A stretch of DNA of 64,000 nt from Streptomyces cellulosae (GTDB taxonomy: Bacteria; Actinomycetota; Actinomycetes; Streptomycetales; Streptomycetaceae): contig BNBH01000016.1 of assembly GCA_014655195.1 (NCBI GenBank), forward strand, positions 1 to 64,000. Reading direction: 5' to 3'. Made by a program: the position numbers and the translations under genes. The first letter of the stretch is position 1. Every line of letters begins with the position of its first letter. The notes beneath the pieces are model-generated. The model was not told where the DNA came from. It saw only the letters and a list, made by a program, of their open reading frames with translations, and did no database searches. This document shows, piece after piece, positions 40,987 through 49,729 of the stretch.

Positions 40987-41689
40987 CGCCGAGTTCTGAG
41001 AGCTCCCGTTCCGCGCTCGACAGCAGCATGTCCAGCGCCGTCGGGTAGGCGCTCTCGACCATCCGGGCGGCGAGCAGCGGGGCGGTCTCGGCGATGCGCG
41101 GATGGGTGGCGGCGGGCAGCCGGGCGTAGGTCGAGCGCCACATGTCCTCGTCGGCCCGCCGGGCCGCGTCGGGCAGCGCCAGGGAGGCGGCGTCGAGAGC
41201 GGCGAACGCCAGCGTGGTGTCGATGAAGGCCTGGTAGACGCGGACGGTGTCGGCGGGCGGAAAGCCGGCGGTGCGCAGCACGTCCAGGACCGCTTCGTCG
41301 GCGGCGAGTTCGTTGGCCCGGCCGGACACCCGGCTCGCGGTGAGGACGGCCGCCTGCGGGTGGGAGACGTAGGCGGCGTGGATGCGCAGGCCCAGGGCGC
41401 GCAGGTCGTGGCGCCAACGCCCGGTACGGCGCCAGCCGTCCAGCGCCTGGCCGATCAGCGCGTCTCCGATGGCGAGGGTCAGGTCGTCCATGCCGCGGAA
41501 GTACCGGTAGAGCGTGCTCGGGTCGCAGTCGAGGGCGAGTCCGAGGCGGCGGGCGGTCAGGCCCGCGCTGCCGTGCTCCCGCAGCATCCGCAGCGCGGTC
41601 TCCACGATCAGCCGCTCCGAGAGAACGACCCCGCTCCTGGTCGGCCTGCGGCGCCTGCGCCGCTCCTCGGGCACCACACGTTTGGCCAT
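40952..41689 (-). CDS. TetR-family transcriptional regulator
   Basis: A 245-residue TetR protein. The DNA-binding domain starts after a very basic tail (EERRRRRRPTRSG) and reads IVETALRMLREHGSAGLTAR then RLGLALDCDPSTLYRYFRGM; the rest is a TetR_C-like ligand domain. Divergent to the saccharopine-dehydrogenase-like gene 145 bases away, with an imperfect inverted repeat AACGCC/GGCGTT (41729-41761) between, so it probably represses that gene and itself. Its 3' end overlaps the LysR gene by 35 bases. Confidence 0.9.
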   Translation of the reverse strand: MAKRVVPEERRRRRRPTRSGVVLSERLIVETALRMLREHGSAGLTARRLGLALDCDPSTLYRYFRGMDDLTLAIGDALIGQALDGWRRTGRWRHDLRALGLRIHAAYVSHPQAAVLTASRVSGRANELAADEAVLDVLRTAGFPPADTVRVYQAFIDTTLAFAALDAASLALPDAARRADEDMWRSTYARLPAATHPRIAETAPLLAARMVESAYPTALDMLLSSAERELSELGVKDAAPGPPSP

Positions 41690-41834
41690 CGCCCCTCCTC
41701 GCTCCCGGCCCTCCCGGATCCTTATGCCAACGCCATTGACCTTACGTCCCGGCCCGGCGTTGCATCACGTCAGGGGCCCCGCAGAACATTCCGGATCCAC
41801 GCGGATCCATGAGGACGAAAGGGAGTGCTCCGTC

Positions 41835-43055
41835 ATGCGCGTACTGCTGGTGGGAGCGGGCGGTGTGGGGACCGCCGTCACCCGGATCGCGGCCCGGCGG
41901 CCGTTCTTCGAGCTGATGGTGGTGGCCGACTACGACCCGGCCCGGGCCGAGGCGGCGGTGACGGCGCTCGGCGCGGACGGCGACCGGTTCCGTGCCGAGC
42001 GGGTCGACGCCGGCGACGAGGCGCAGGTGACGGCGCTGCTGGAGCGGCACGGCTGCGACGTGCTGCTCAACGCCACCGACCCGCGGTTCGTGATGCCGCT
42101 GTTCCGCGCGGCGCGGGCCGGCGGCACCACGTACCTCGACATGGCGATGTCCCTGTCCCGCCCGCACGGCGAGCGGCCGTACGAGGAGTGCGGTGTGAAG
42201 CTGGGCGACGAGCAGTTCGCGCAGGGCGCCGAGTGGGAGGCGGCCGGGCTGCTCGCGCTGGTCGGCATGGGCGTGGAGCCGGGTCTGTCGGACGTGTTCG
42301 CCCGGTACGCGGCCGACGAACTCTTCGACGAGATCGAGGAGATCGGCGTCCGCGACGGCGCGAACCTCACGGTGGACGGCTACGACTTCGCGCCGTCGTT
42401 CAGCATCTGGACGACCATCGAGGAATGCCTCAACCCGCCCGTGGTGTACGAGAAGGACCGCGGCTGGTACACCACCGAACCCTTCAGCGAGCCCGAGGTG
42501 TTCGACTTCCCCGAGGGCATCGGCCCGGTGGAGTGCGTGAACGTGGAGCACGAGGAGGTGCTGCTGGTGCCCCGCCGGGTGGACGCCCGCAGGGTCACCT
42601 TCAAGTACGGCCTGGGCCGCGAGTTCACCGACACGCTCCGCACGCTGCACCTGCTGGGCCTGGACCGCACCGAGCCGGTGACCGTGCCTGGACCCGACGG
42701 CCCCGTGAAGGTGTCCCCGCGGGACGTCGTCGCCGCCTGTCTGCCCGACCCGGCGACCCTCGGCGACCGCATGCACGGCAAGACCTGTGCGGGCACCTGG
42801 GTGCGCGGCACGAAGGACGGGGCGCCGCGCGAGGTGTACCTGTACCACGTGGTCGACAACCAGTGGTCGATGAGCGAGTACGGCTGCCAGGCGGTGGTGT
42901 GGCAGACCGCCGTCAACCCGGTCGTCGCGCTGGAGCTGCTGGCGACCGGCGCCTGGTCGGGGGCGGGCGTGCTCGGCCCGGAGGCGTTTCCGGCCGGTCC
43001 GTTCCTGGACCTCCTCACCGCGTACGGCTCGCCGTGGGGGCTGCGTGAGCAGTGA
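41835..43055 (+). CDS. saccharopine dehydrogenase family protein
   Basis: A 406-residue NAD(P)-binding protein. MRVLLVGAGGVGTAVTRIAA is the Rossmann start; the saccharopine-dehydrogenase-like C-terminal domain follows (GMGVEPGLSDVFARYAADEL). Relatives include saccharopine and carboxynorspermidine dehydrogenases, so an amino-acid or polyamine substrate is likely. ATG 41835 follows GAAAGGGAG by about 10 bases. It stands near the LysE/LysR pair, so a link to lysine breakdown is tempting but unproven. Confidence 0.88.
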   Translation: MRVLLVGAGGVGTAVTRIAARRPFFELMVVADYDPARAEAAVTALGADGDRFRAERVDAGDEAQVTALLERHGCDVLLNATDPRFVMPLFRAARAGGTTYLDMAMSLSRPHGERPYEECGVKLGDEQFAQGAEWEAAGLLALVGMGVEPGLSDVFARYAADELFDEIEEIGVRDGANLTVDGYDFAPSFSIWTTIEECLNPPVVYEKDRGWYTTEPFSEPEVFDFPEGIGPVECVNVEHEEVLLVPRRVDARRVTFKYGLGREFTDTLRTLHLLGLDRTEPVTVPGPDGPVKVSPRDVVAACLPDPATLGDRMHGKTCAGTWVRGTKDGAPREVYLYHVVDNQWSMSEYGCQAVVWQTAVNPVVALELLATGAWSGAGVLGPEAFPAGPFLDLLTAYGSPWGLREQ

Positions 43056-43103
43056 CCGTTTCCACGCGGATCGCGCTGTTTCAGCGTGACTTGACAGGTC
43101 ACC

Positions 43104-43162
43104 CGAAAGTCAGCAAGGCATCCGAAAGGGTGCGGACCTACTTCGGACGCAGGTGACTTTCG
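43104..43162 (+). promoter_or_regulatory. inverted repeat pairing the whiB-like start region with its leader
   Basis: CGAAAGTCA (43104-43112) is the exact reverse complement of TGACTTTCG (43154-43162), which ends at the base before the WhiB-like ATG. In the mRNA this 9-bp stem would sequester the ribosome site region AGGTGA. Upstream, TTGACA (43091-43096) sits within GTGAC-N7-GTCAC (43086-43102). Confidence 0.45.
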
Positions 43163-43420
43163 ATGGACAACTGGCGGCACAGCGCGGCCTGCCGGACCGA
43201 GGACCCCGAGCTGTTCTTCCCGATCGGCACTTCCGGTCCTGCCCTGTTGCAGACCGAGCAGGCCAAGGCGGTCTGCCGTCGCTGCCCCGTGCGGGAGCAG
43301 TGTCTGGAGTGGGCGCTGGAGACCGGGCAGTCCATCGGCGTGTGGGGCGGCACGAGCGAGACGGAACGCCGCGCGCTCAAGCGGCGCATCGCGGCCCGCC
43401 GTTCGTCGGGCAGGGCCTGA
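43163..43420 (+). CDS. WhiB-family iron-sulfur transcriptional regulator
   Basis: An 85-residue WhiB-like protein. The four cluster cysteines are Cys10, Cys38, Cys41 and Cys47 (VCRRCPVREQCLEWAL), the turn GVWGG spans 59-63, and a basic tail follows. Such proteins bind a 4Fe-4S cluster, sense O2 or NO and contact the sigma factor. The sequence is close to the WblE type as I recall it, but WblE of S. coelicolor sits in another context, so I give no symbol. A possible TTGACA -35 (43091) and a start-blocking stem lie upstream. Confidence 0.93.
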   Translation: MDNWRHSAACRTEDPELFFPIGTSGPALLQTEQAKAVCRRCPVREQCLEWALETGQSIGVWGGTSETERRALKRRIAARRSSGRA

Positions 43421-43497
43421 CGGACACGGCGGACGGTGTGCGGGCGTGACGGCGAGGGCGCGACCCGCGCGCGGCCCCCGGGCGGGCGGCCCGGCGG

Positions 43498-43947
43498 TCA
43501 GCGCGTGGCACGGCGGAGTGGCCCCCAGGGATTCTCCTGGCGGGCCACTTCCCTGTGCGCCTCCTCGATCACCTCGTCGGCGAGCCGGCACAGCGGGCGC
43601 ACATCGGTGACCAGCGGCTCGTTGTCCGGGCCGCGCCCCGTCTCGCGGCCCTTGAGCACCCAGGGCCGGATGTCCGCGCCCTTCTCGCGCGGCAGATGCT
43701 CGTAGTCGTACAGCCGCCGCGCCACCCACAGCTCCGGGGAGCGGTCCTGCCACCACTCCTCGACGTCGAGCGGGTTCGCGGACAGGCCGGGCATGGCCAC
43801 GCCGGTGAGGTCGTCGATGCTGGACACCGCGTGCAGGTCGACCGCGGGTCCCCTGGACCAGCGGACGTACAGTCCCCGCTCGTCCTCCACGAGCGCGGTG
43901 AGCTCGGCGAGCGTGCCGACGACCGGCAGGTCGTCCGTGGCCTCCAT
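43498..43947 (-). CDS. DUF6098 family protein
   Basis: A 149-residue soluble protein. GLYVRWSRGPAVDL, LPGLSANPLDVEEWW (here MPGLSANPLDVEEWW) and ARRLYDYEHLPREKG, RPWVLKGRETGRGPDNEPLV follow the pattern I know from DUF6098, a small actinobacterial family without known function. ATG 43947. Convergent to WhiB and divergent to the DUF488 gene. Confidence 0.75.
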   Translation of the reverse strand: MEATDDLPVVGTLAELTALVEDERGLYVRWSRGPAVDLHAVSSIDDLTGVAMPGLSANPLDVEEWWQDRSPELWVARRLYDYEHLPREKGADIRPWVLKGRETGRGPDNEPLVTDVRPLCRLADEVIEEAHREVARQENPWGPLRRATR

Positions 43948-44084
43948 CCGTCACCTCCGGCGTCAGGGTTCCAGGCGGACGGAGTACCCGGTCCCCGCGG
44001 GGACGATGCGGGCGCCCCGCCCGTCGTGCCCGGTCCCGGGCGTCGCAGTAGGCTCGCAGCGATTCCGGCGGAAGGGGCCTCACC

Positions 44085-44435
44085 ATGAGCGTGCGCGTGC
44101 GGCGTGTGTACGAACCGCCCGAGCCCGACGACGGGGTGCGGGTGCTGGTCGACCGGCTGTGGCCGCGCGGCCTGGCGAAGGACGCGGCCCGGGTCGACGA
44201 GTGGCCGAAGGGGCTGACCCCGTCCACGGAGCTGCGCCGCTGGTACCACGCCGACGAGGGCAGCTTCGACGAGTTCCGCGAGCGCTACGAGGCCGAACTG
44301 GCCGCCCCCGAGGCGGCGGAGCTGCTGGAGCGGGTGCGGGAGCTGGCCGGGAAGGGCGCGGTGACCCTGCTGACCGCCTCCAGGCAGCCGGAACGCAGTC
44401 ACGCGGAGGTGCTGGCCCGGCTGCTCTCGGAGTGA
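44085..44435 (+). CDS. DUF488 family protein
   Basis: A 116-residue DUF488 protein: VRRVYEPPEPDDGVRVLVDR, LWPRGLAKDAARVDEW and the RWYHADEGSFDEF region match this widespread family (YeaO-like) of unknown role. ATG 44085 with GGAAGGGGC upstream. Convergent to the FAD-dependent gene, only 10 bases between stops. Confidence 0.88.
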   Translation: MSVRVRRVYEPPEPDDGVRVLVDRLWPRGLAKDAARVDEWPKGLTPSTELRRWYHADEGSFDEFRERYEAELAAPEAAELLERVRELAGKGAVTLLTASRQPERSHAEVLARLLSE

Positions 44436-44445
44436 GCGGACCGCC

Positions 44446-46119
44446 CTACGCCGTCTGCGCGGCCGCCGCCCTGCCCGCCGCGCGGCCCGAGAAGAGGCAG
44501 CCGCCGAGGAAGGTGCCCTCCAGCGCGTTGCAGCCGTGGACGCCTCCGCCCCCGAAGCCCGCGACCTCGCCGGCCGCGTACAGCCCCTCGACCGGGCTGC
44601 CGTCGGCGCGCAGCGCGCGGGAGTCCAGGTCGGTCTGGATGCCGCCGAGCGTCTTGCGGGTGAGGATGTGCAGCTTGACGCCGATCAGCGGGCCCGCGGC
44701 CGGGTCGAGGATGCGGTGCGGTGCGGCGACCCGGCCGAGGCGGTCACCGATGTAGCGGCGGGCGTTGCGGATGCCCTGCACCTGGGCGTCCTTGCTGTAG
44801 CCGTTGGCGAGCTGCAGGTCGCGCGCCTCGATCTGGCGCCGGACGAGGGCCGCGTCGAGCAGCGGCTCGTCGGTGAGGGCGTTCATCTTCTCGACGAGCT
44901 CCTCGACGGTGGCGGCGGTGACGAAGTCCGCGCCGTTGCGCAGGAAGGCGTCCACCGGGCCGGGCGCGCCCTTGCCGAGGACGCGTTCGCGCAGGAACCC
45001 GGCGCGGTCCTTGGCGGTGATGTCCGGGTTCTGCTCGGAGCCGGAGAGCGCGAACTCCTTCTCGATGATCTTCTGCGTGAGGACGAACCAGGAGTGGTCG
45101 TACGGGGCGATGTCCTCGGTGGTGCGCAGGTGCTTGAGCGTGCCGAGGGTGTCGTAGCCGGGCAGGCAGGGCTCGGGCAGGCGGCGGCCGAGGGCGTCGA
45201 ACCACATGGAGGACGGGCCGGGCAGGATGCGGATGCCGTGGCCGGGCCAGATCGGGTCCCAGTTCCGGATGCCTTCGGTGTAGTGCCACATGCGGTCGCG
45301 GTTGACCAGCCGCACGCCCGCGCGGGCGCTGATGTCGAGCATCCGCCCGTCGACGTAGGCGGGGACGCCGGTGACCATCTCGCGCGGCGGGGTGCCCAGC
45401 CGCTCGGGCCAGTACTTCCGGACGATGTCGTGGTCCGCGCCGATGCCGCCGCTGGTGACGACCACGGCCTGCGCGGTCAGCTCGAACTCGCCGATCGCCT
45501 CACGGCTGGAGGCCACCCCGCGCGGTGCGTCGTCCTCGGCGAGGACGGTGCCGCGCACCCCGCGGGCGGCGCCGTCCTCCAGGACCAGCTCGTCGACGCG
45601 GTGGCGGTGGTAGAAGGTCAGCAGCCCGTCCCGCGCGGCCTCGCGGGCGTACCGGGTGAAGGGGGCGACGACGCCGGTGCCGGTGCCCCAGGCGATGTGG
45701 AAGCGGGGCACGGAGTTGCCGTGGCCGCCGGCCCGCAGGTCGCCGCGCTCGGCCCAGCCGACGGTGGGCAGGAAGGTGATGCCGTGGCCGTCGAGCCAGG
45801 ACCGCTTCTCCCCCGCCGCCCACTCGACGTAGGCGCGCGCCCAGCGCCGCGCCCAGGAGTCCTCGTCGTCGGTGCGGTCGAAGGCGGCGCTGCCCTGCCA
45901 GTCGTTCCAGGCGAGCTCGAAGGAGTCCTTGATGCCGAGGCGGCGCTGCTCGGGCGACCCCACCAGGAACAGCCCGCCGAACGACCAGTAGGCCTGGCCG
46001 CCGAGGCTGGCGGCGTTCTCCTGGTCGACGAGGGCGACCCTGCGGCCCTTGCTGGTCAGTTCGTGGGCCGCGACGAGGCCCGCGAGGCCCGCTCCGACGA
46101 CGATGACGTCGGCATCCAT
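44446..46119 (-). CDS. FAD-binding dehydrogenase (fumarate reductase/ketosteroid dehydrogenase-like)
   Basis: A 557-residue flavoprotein. The N-terminal VIVVGAGLAGLVAAHELTSK and C-terminal GGIQTDLDSRALRADGSPVE then GLYAAGEVAGFGGGGVHGCN are the FAD_binding_2 signatures shared by fumarate reductases and 3-ketosteroid-delta1-dehydrogenases. Substrate is unknown. It lies 46 bases after a TetR gene on the same strand and is probably repressed by it from the paired operator at 46796-46829. Confidence 0.9.
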   Translation of the reverse strand: MDADVIVVGAGLAGLVAAHELTSKGRRVALVDQENAASLGGQAYWSFGGLFLVGSPEQRRLGIKDSFELAWNDWQGSAAFDRTDDEDSWARRWARAYVEWAAGEKRSWLDGHGITFLPTVGWAERGDLRAGGHGNSVPRFHIAWGTGTGVVAPFTRYAREAARDGLLTFYHRHRVDELVLEDGAARGVRGTVLAEDDAPRGVASSREAIGEFELTAQAVVVTSGGIGADHDIVRKYWPERLGTPPREMVTGVPAYVDGRMLDISARAGVRLVNRDRMWHYTEGIRNWDPIWPGHGIRILPGPSSMWFDALGRRLPEPCLPGYDTLGTLKHLRTTEDIAPYDHSWFVLTQKIIEKEFALSGSEQNPDITAKDRAGFLRERVLGKGAPGPVDAFLRNGADFVTAATVEELVEKMNALTDEPLLDAALVRRQIEARDLQLANGYSKDAQVQGIRNARRYIGDRLGRVAAPHRILDPAAGPLIGVKLHILTRKTLGGIQTDLDSRALRADGSPVEGLYAAGEVAGFGGGGVHGCNALEGTFLGGCLFSGRAAGRAAAAQTA

Positions 46120-46165
46120 GGCGACCGTCCCTTCCTTGTCCTCCCGGAGACTTCGTCCGGGGTCT

Positions 46166-46771
46166 TCAACCGGTGAGCAGCGCGGTGAGCAGTTGTTTGA
46201 GCCAAGTCCGGGCGCGTTCGGTGTCCCGGTCCAGCAGCAGTTGGGCGGTGACGCCGTCGTAGGCGGCGATCACGGCGTGCGCGGCGCCCTCGGCGTCGCC
46301 GAGCACGGCGGGCAGCGCGGTGTGGCCGCGGGCCCGCTCCAGCCGGTCGGCGACGGCCCGCCGCAGCCGCGCCCGGTGGTCGAGGAGCATGTCCGCCACG
46401 CCGGGGTCGCGGGCGGCGTGCACCAGGAAGTCGGTCTTCACCAGCAGCCAGTCGCGGTCCAGCAGCAGCACCTCGGTGACCCGGTCGACGGCGGCGGCCA
46501 CGTCGAGGTCGGGCCCGTCGGAGGCGAGGGCGCCGGCCACCTGCTCGGCGATCAGGTCGGCGCGCTGGGCGTAGAGCGCGAAGAACAGCTCGTCCAGGCC
46601 GGCGAAGTTGGAGTAGAAGGCGCCGCGCGTGTAGCCGGCGGCCTCGCAGATCTCCTCGATGGAGACGTGCCCGAAGCCCTTGGCGGCGAAGACGGTGAAG
46701 GCCGCGTCGAGCAGCTGGGCGCGGGTGCGCAGCCGGCGCGCGGTGACGTGCCCGGTCCCGGCGTCCGCCAT
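46166..46771 (-). CDS. TetR-family transcriptional regulator
   Basis: A 201-residue TetR protein: LLDAAFTVFAAKGFGHVSIE and EICEAAGYTRGAFYSNFAGL form the DNA-binding domain; the C-terminal half is the ligand pocket. ATG 46771 gives a normal N-terminus and follows GGAGGGGGAGGG; an in-frame start at 46819 would run through the operator palindromes. Two adjacent palindromes (46796-46829) immediately upstream suggest autorepression, and the FAD-dependent gene behind it is the likely target. Confidence 0.9.
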   Translation of the reverse strand: MADAGTGHVTARRLRTRAQLLDAAFTVFAAKGFGHVSIEEICEAAGYTRGAFYSNFAGLDELFFALYAQRADLIAEQVAGALASDGPDLDVAAAVDRVTEVLLLDRDWLLVKTDFLVHAARDPGVADMLLDHRARLRRAVADRLERARGHTALPAVLGDAEGAAHAVIAAYDGVTAQLLLDRDTERARTWLKQLLTALLTG

Positions 46772-46795
46772 GCCCTCCCCCTCCGCCCCGCGTTC

Positions 46796-46829
46796 GATAC
46801 GGGAACGTATCCGATACACCGCTGTATCG
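46796..46829. promoter_or_regulatory. two adjacent palindromes, candidate TetR operator
   Basis: Site 1 is GATACG-GGAA-CGTATC (46796-46811); site 2 is CGATACA-CCGC-TGTATCG (46812-46829). Both share GATAC/GTATC arms with 4-base centres and abut each other, 25 bases from the TetR start. Confidence 0.7.
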
Positions 46830-46867
46830 AACAGCCCCCGGAACAGGGCGATCGACCGCCAGGAGAT

Positions 46868-46879
46868 CGTTCTAGAACG
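46868..46879. promoter_or_regulatory. 12-bp perfect palindrome before the AlkB-like gene
   Basis: CGTTCTAGAACG is perfectly symmetrical and lies 29 bases before the AlkB-like start. It differs from the GATAC-type TetR sites next to it, so a second regulator could act here. Confidence 0.4.
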
Positions 46880-46908
46880 TATTTTCGATTAGGGGTACGC
46901 TGGTCCCC

Positions 46909-47547
46909 ATGAGCACGCACCACCTCCCGGCGCTCCAGGGCTCGCTCTTCGACCAGGACGACGAGCTGCGCCTCGGCCCGCTCGACGGCGTGCGCCGTAC
47001 CGAACTCGGCCGGGGCGCCTGGATCGACCTGCTCCCCGGCTGGCTGCACGGCTCCGACGCGCTCTTCGACCATCTGGCCTCCGAGGTCCCCTGGCGGGCC
47101 GAGCGGCGCCAGATGTACGACCAGGTCGTCTCCGTGCCCCGGCTGCTCGCGTACTACGGCGCCGGCGCCCCGCTCCCCCACCCCGTCCTCACCGAGGCCC
47201 GCGACGCGCTCAGCGTCCACTACGCGGAGGAGCTGGGCGAGCCGTTCGCCACGGCCGGGCTCTGCTACTACCGCGACGGCCGGGACAGCGTCGCCTGGCA
47301 CGGCGACCGCATCGGCCGGGGCGCCCGCGAGGACACCATGGTCGCCATCCTGTCGGTGGGATCGCCCCGTGACCTGCTGCTGCGGCCCATGGGCGGCGGC
47401 GAGACCGTGCGCCGGCCGCTGGGCCACGGCGACCTGGTGGTGATGGGCGGCTCCTGCCAGCGCACCTGGGAGCACTGCGTGCCGAAGAGCGCCAAGGCCG
47501 CCGGGCCGCGCATCAGCATCCAGTTCCGCCCGCGCGGGGTGAACTGA
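46909..47547 (+). CDS. AlkB-like Fe(II)/2-oxoglutarate-dependent dioxygenase
   Basis: A 212-residue dioxygenase of the AlkB family, which removes alkyl groups from DNA or RNA bases by oxidation. The iron ligands are His131 and Asp133 (AWHGDRIGR) and His189 (WEHCVPK); Arg201 and Arg207 in PRISIQFRPRG bind 2-oxoglutarate. Length and the CYYRDGRDSVAWH stretch match the ALKBH2/3-type bacterial proteins. No clear ribosome site. Divergent to the TetR-flavoprotein operon, with a separate palindrome near its start. Confidence 0.9.
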   Translation: MSTHHLPALQGSLFDQDDELRLGPLDGVRRTELGRGAWIDLLPGWLHGSDALFDHLASEVPWRAERRQMYDQVVSVPRLLAYYGAGAPLPHPVLTEARDALSVHYAEELGEPFATAGLCYYRDGRDSVAWHGDRIGRGAREDTMVAILSVGSPRDLLLRPMGGGETVRRPLGHGDLVVMGGSCQRTWEHCVPKSAKAAGPRISIQFRPRGVN

Positions 47548-47638
47548 CCGCCACCCGCCCCGTCCGGAACCGTGGCGGAAGCCTGTCCTCCTCCGGCGGG
47601 CCTCCCCCACACTGGGTCCACCCGGGCGGGGAGGAGCG

Positions 47639-48856
47639 ATGGGCGCGGACACGGGGCCGCCGGGCGCGGGGCCCGGCCGGCGCGGCGAACTGGACGTGCT
47701 GCGCGGCCTCGTCGTGGTCGGCCTGGTCTTCTTCCACAGCGCCCTGGTGTTCTCCCCCGACGACGACTTCTACGTGAAGGACGCGACGACGACGGACGCC
47801 GTCACCGTGCTCGCCGGGTTCGGGGTGGTGTGGGCGATGCCCATGCTGTTCCTCGTCGCAGGGCTCGGCGCCCGGCACTCGGTCCGCCGCCGTGGCCCCG
47901 CCCGGTTCGCCCGGGAGCGGCTGCTGCGCCTGGGCGTCCCGCTGGTGGTCGGCACGGTCGTGCTGTGCCCGCTCCCCCAGTGGCTGCGGCTGCGCGCCGC
48001 CGACCCCGCGTACGACGAGCCGTACCCGACCTTCTGGGGGCGGTTCCTGAGCGTGCAGCCGGATCCGGCGGACTTCCCGTTCGTCCTGGAGGGCGAGCAC
48101 TTCGAGACCGGGCACCTGTGGTTCGTCGTGCTGCTGCTCGCCTTCTGCCTGCTGCTCGCGCCGTTCGCCACGGCCCTGACCGGGCGGGCGGACCGCGCGG
48201 CCGAGGCCGTCCGGCGCAGGCCCGCGCTGCTTCTGCTGCCCGCGCTGCCGCTCGCCGCCGTGAACGCCCTGCTCGGCATGGAGGAGGACTACGCGGGCTG
48301 GAACCGCTGGGCCTACCTGCTGTTCTTCGCGTACGGCTTCCTCCTCGCGGACGACGAGCGGGTGCGGGTGCCGACGCGGCGCGCGGCGGTGCGGGCGGGC
48401 GTGGCCGGGGTGGTGCTGTTCGCCGGGACCGCGCCCGGCTTCGTCGCGGGCGACGACCCGTTCACCGCGTGGACCCCGGCCGCGCTGGCCACCCGCGCGC
48501 TGTTCGGGGCGGCCGGGTGGTGCTGGGTGCTGGCGATCCTCGGCCTGCTGGACCGTCGCCCCCGCTTCCGGCGGGGGATGCCGCCGTTCCTGGCGTATCC
48601 GGCCGTGGCCGCCCTCCCGTTGTACGTCCTGCACCAGCCGGTGGTGGTCGCCTACGCCTACGGTGTCGTCGGGTGGTCCGCGCCGGCGGGGGTGAAGTAC
48701 GCGGTGATCGTGGCGGCCTCGCTGGTGACGGTGGTGCTGCTGTACGAACTCGGGGTGCGGCGGTGGGCGGTGACGCGGTGGCTGTTCGGGATGCGCCCCG
48801 CGCCCCGCGCGACGGCACGCCCGAAGGACGGACCACCGACCCCATCCGCCCCCTGA
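47639..48856 (+). CDS. acyltransferase 3 family membrane protein
   Basis: A 405-residue integral membrane protein with about ten helices. GELDVLRGLVVVGLVFFHSA at the N-terminus is the Acyl_transf_3 start, including the conserved Arg and His; the C-terminal LYVLHQPVVVAYAYG is also typical. Such enzymes move acyl groups to cell-surface sugars or small molecules. The acceptor is unknown. ATG 47639 follows GGGGAGGAGCG. Likely transcribed with the MBL gene 53 bases downstream. Confidence 0.85.
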   Translation: MGADTGPPGAGPGRRGELDVLRGLVVVGLVFFHSALVFSPDDDFYVKDATTTDAVTVLAGFGVVWAMPMLFLVAGLGARHSVRRRGPARFARERLLRLGVPLVVGTVVLCPLPQWLRLRAADPAYDEPYPTFWGRFLSVQPDPADFPFVLEGEHFETGHLWFVVLLLAFCLLLAPFATALTGRADRAAEAVRRRPALLLLPALPLAAVNALLGMEEDYAGWNRWAYLLFFAYGFLLADDERVRVPTRRAAVRAGVAGVVLFAGTAPGFVAGDDPFTAWTPAALATRALFGAAGWCWVLAILGLLDRRPRFRRGMPPFLAYPAVAALPLYVLHQPVVVAYAYGVVGWSAPAGVKYAVIVAASLVTVVLLYELGVRRWAVTRWLFGMRPAPRATARPKDGPPTPSAP

Positions 48857-48909
48857 TCTGCTTTCCTGTGCTCGTTCGACCGGGACGGGGCACGACACGC
48901 GAGGCGGCC

Positions 48910-49665
48910 ATGAAGGCAACGGTGCGGCAGGTGGCGGACGGCACCTATCTGGTGCACGGCACGAGCACGAACTGGGTGATCCTGGCCGAGGGGGACGCCG
49001 TCACCCTGATCGACACCGGTTACCCCGGCGACCGCGCGGGGCTGCTCGGCTCGCTCGCGGAGGTGGGCGCGGCGCCGGAGGCGGTGGCGGCCGTGCTGAT
49101 CACGCACGCGCACAACGACCACCTGGGCTCGGCCGAGTTCCTCAGCGTCGCCTACGGCACCCCGGTCCACACCCACAAGGAGGAAGTGCCGCACGCGCGG
49201 CGGGATTTCCTGCACCAGGTGACCGTGGGGCGGGTGCTGCGCAACGGCTGGCGTCCCGGTGTGCTGCCGTGGGCCGCGCATGCCCTGCGCGCCGGCGGCA
49301 CCGCGAACGTGGCGGTCACTTCTCCCCAGCCGTTCCCGGTGTCCGGCGAGGGCGAGCCGCTGGACCTGCCGGGCCGGCCCGTACCCGTGCACACGCCCGG
49401 CCACACCGCCGGGCACTCCGCCTTCCACCTGCCGCAGGTCGGGGCGGTGGTGTCCGGGGACGCCCTGGTCAGCGGGCACGCCGTGTCCCGTGTGCAGGGC
49501 CCGCAGATGCTGACCGACATGTTCCATCGCGAGCGGGTCCGCGCCGTACGCTCGCTGGACGTGCTGGCGGAGCTGGACGGCGACCTGCTGCTCCCCGGGC
49601 ACGGCCCGGTCCACCGGGGTTCCGTGCGGGACGCCGCCCTGCTGGCCCGGGAGCGCGCGCAATAG
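48910..49665 (+). CDS. MBL-fold metallo-hydrolase
   Basis: A 251-residue metallo-beta-lactamase-fold hydrolase. The metal motif is ITHAHNDHLGSAEF (HxHxDH), with further ligands in HTPGHTAGHSAFHL, SGDALVSG and LPGHGPVH. ATG 48910 has GAGGCGG 4-9 bases upstream. The substrate class cannot be told; glyoxalase II-like or lactonase-like activities are usual. Confidence 0.9.
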   Translation: MKATVRQVADGTYLVHGTSTNWVILAEGDAVTLIDTGYPGDRAGLLGSLAEVGAAPEAVAAVLITHAHNDHLGSAEFLSVAYGTPVHTHKEEVPHARRDFLHQVTVGRVLRNGWRPGVLPWAAHALRAGGTANVAVTSPQPFPVSGEGEPLDLPGRPVPVHTPGHTAGHSAFHLPQVGAVVSGDALVSGHAVSRVQGPQMLTDMFHRERVRAVRSLDVLAELDGDLLLPGHGPVHRGSVRDAALLARERAQ

Positions 49666-49669
49666 GCTG

Positions 49670-49684
49670 AGGTGACGATCACCT
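49670..49684. promoter_or_regulatory. 15-bp palindrome before the DUF4032 gene
   Basis: AGGTGA-CGA-TCACCT is a perfect palindrome 5 bases after the MBL stop and 46 before the DUF4032 start. A TAGGCT -10-like element (49663-49668) lies next to it. Regulator unknown. Confidence 0.45.
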
Positions 49685-49729
49685 TCGAGCCTTCGGGACG
49701 ATCACACTCGAGACGAGGACACCGCCGCC

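Noticed and set aside
46891..46898. SigB-type promoter for the AlkB-like gene
   Set aside because: GGGTAC is there, but no GNNT box lies 14-16 bases upstream.
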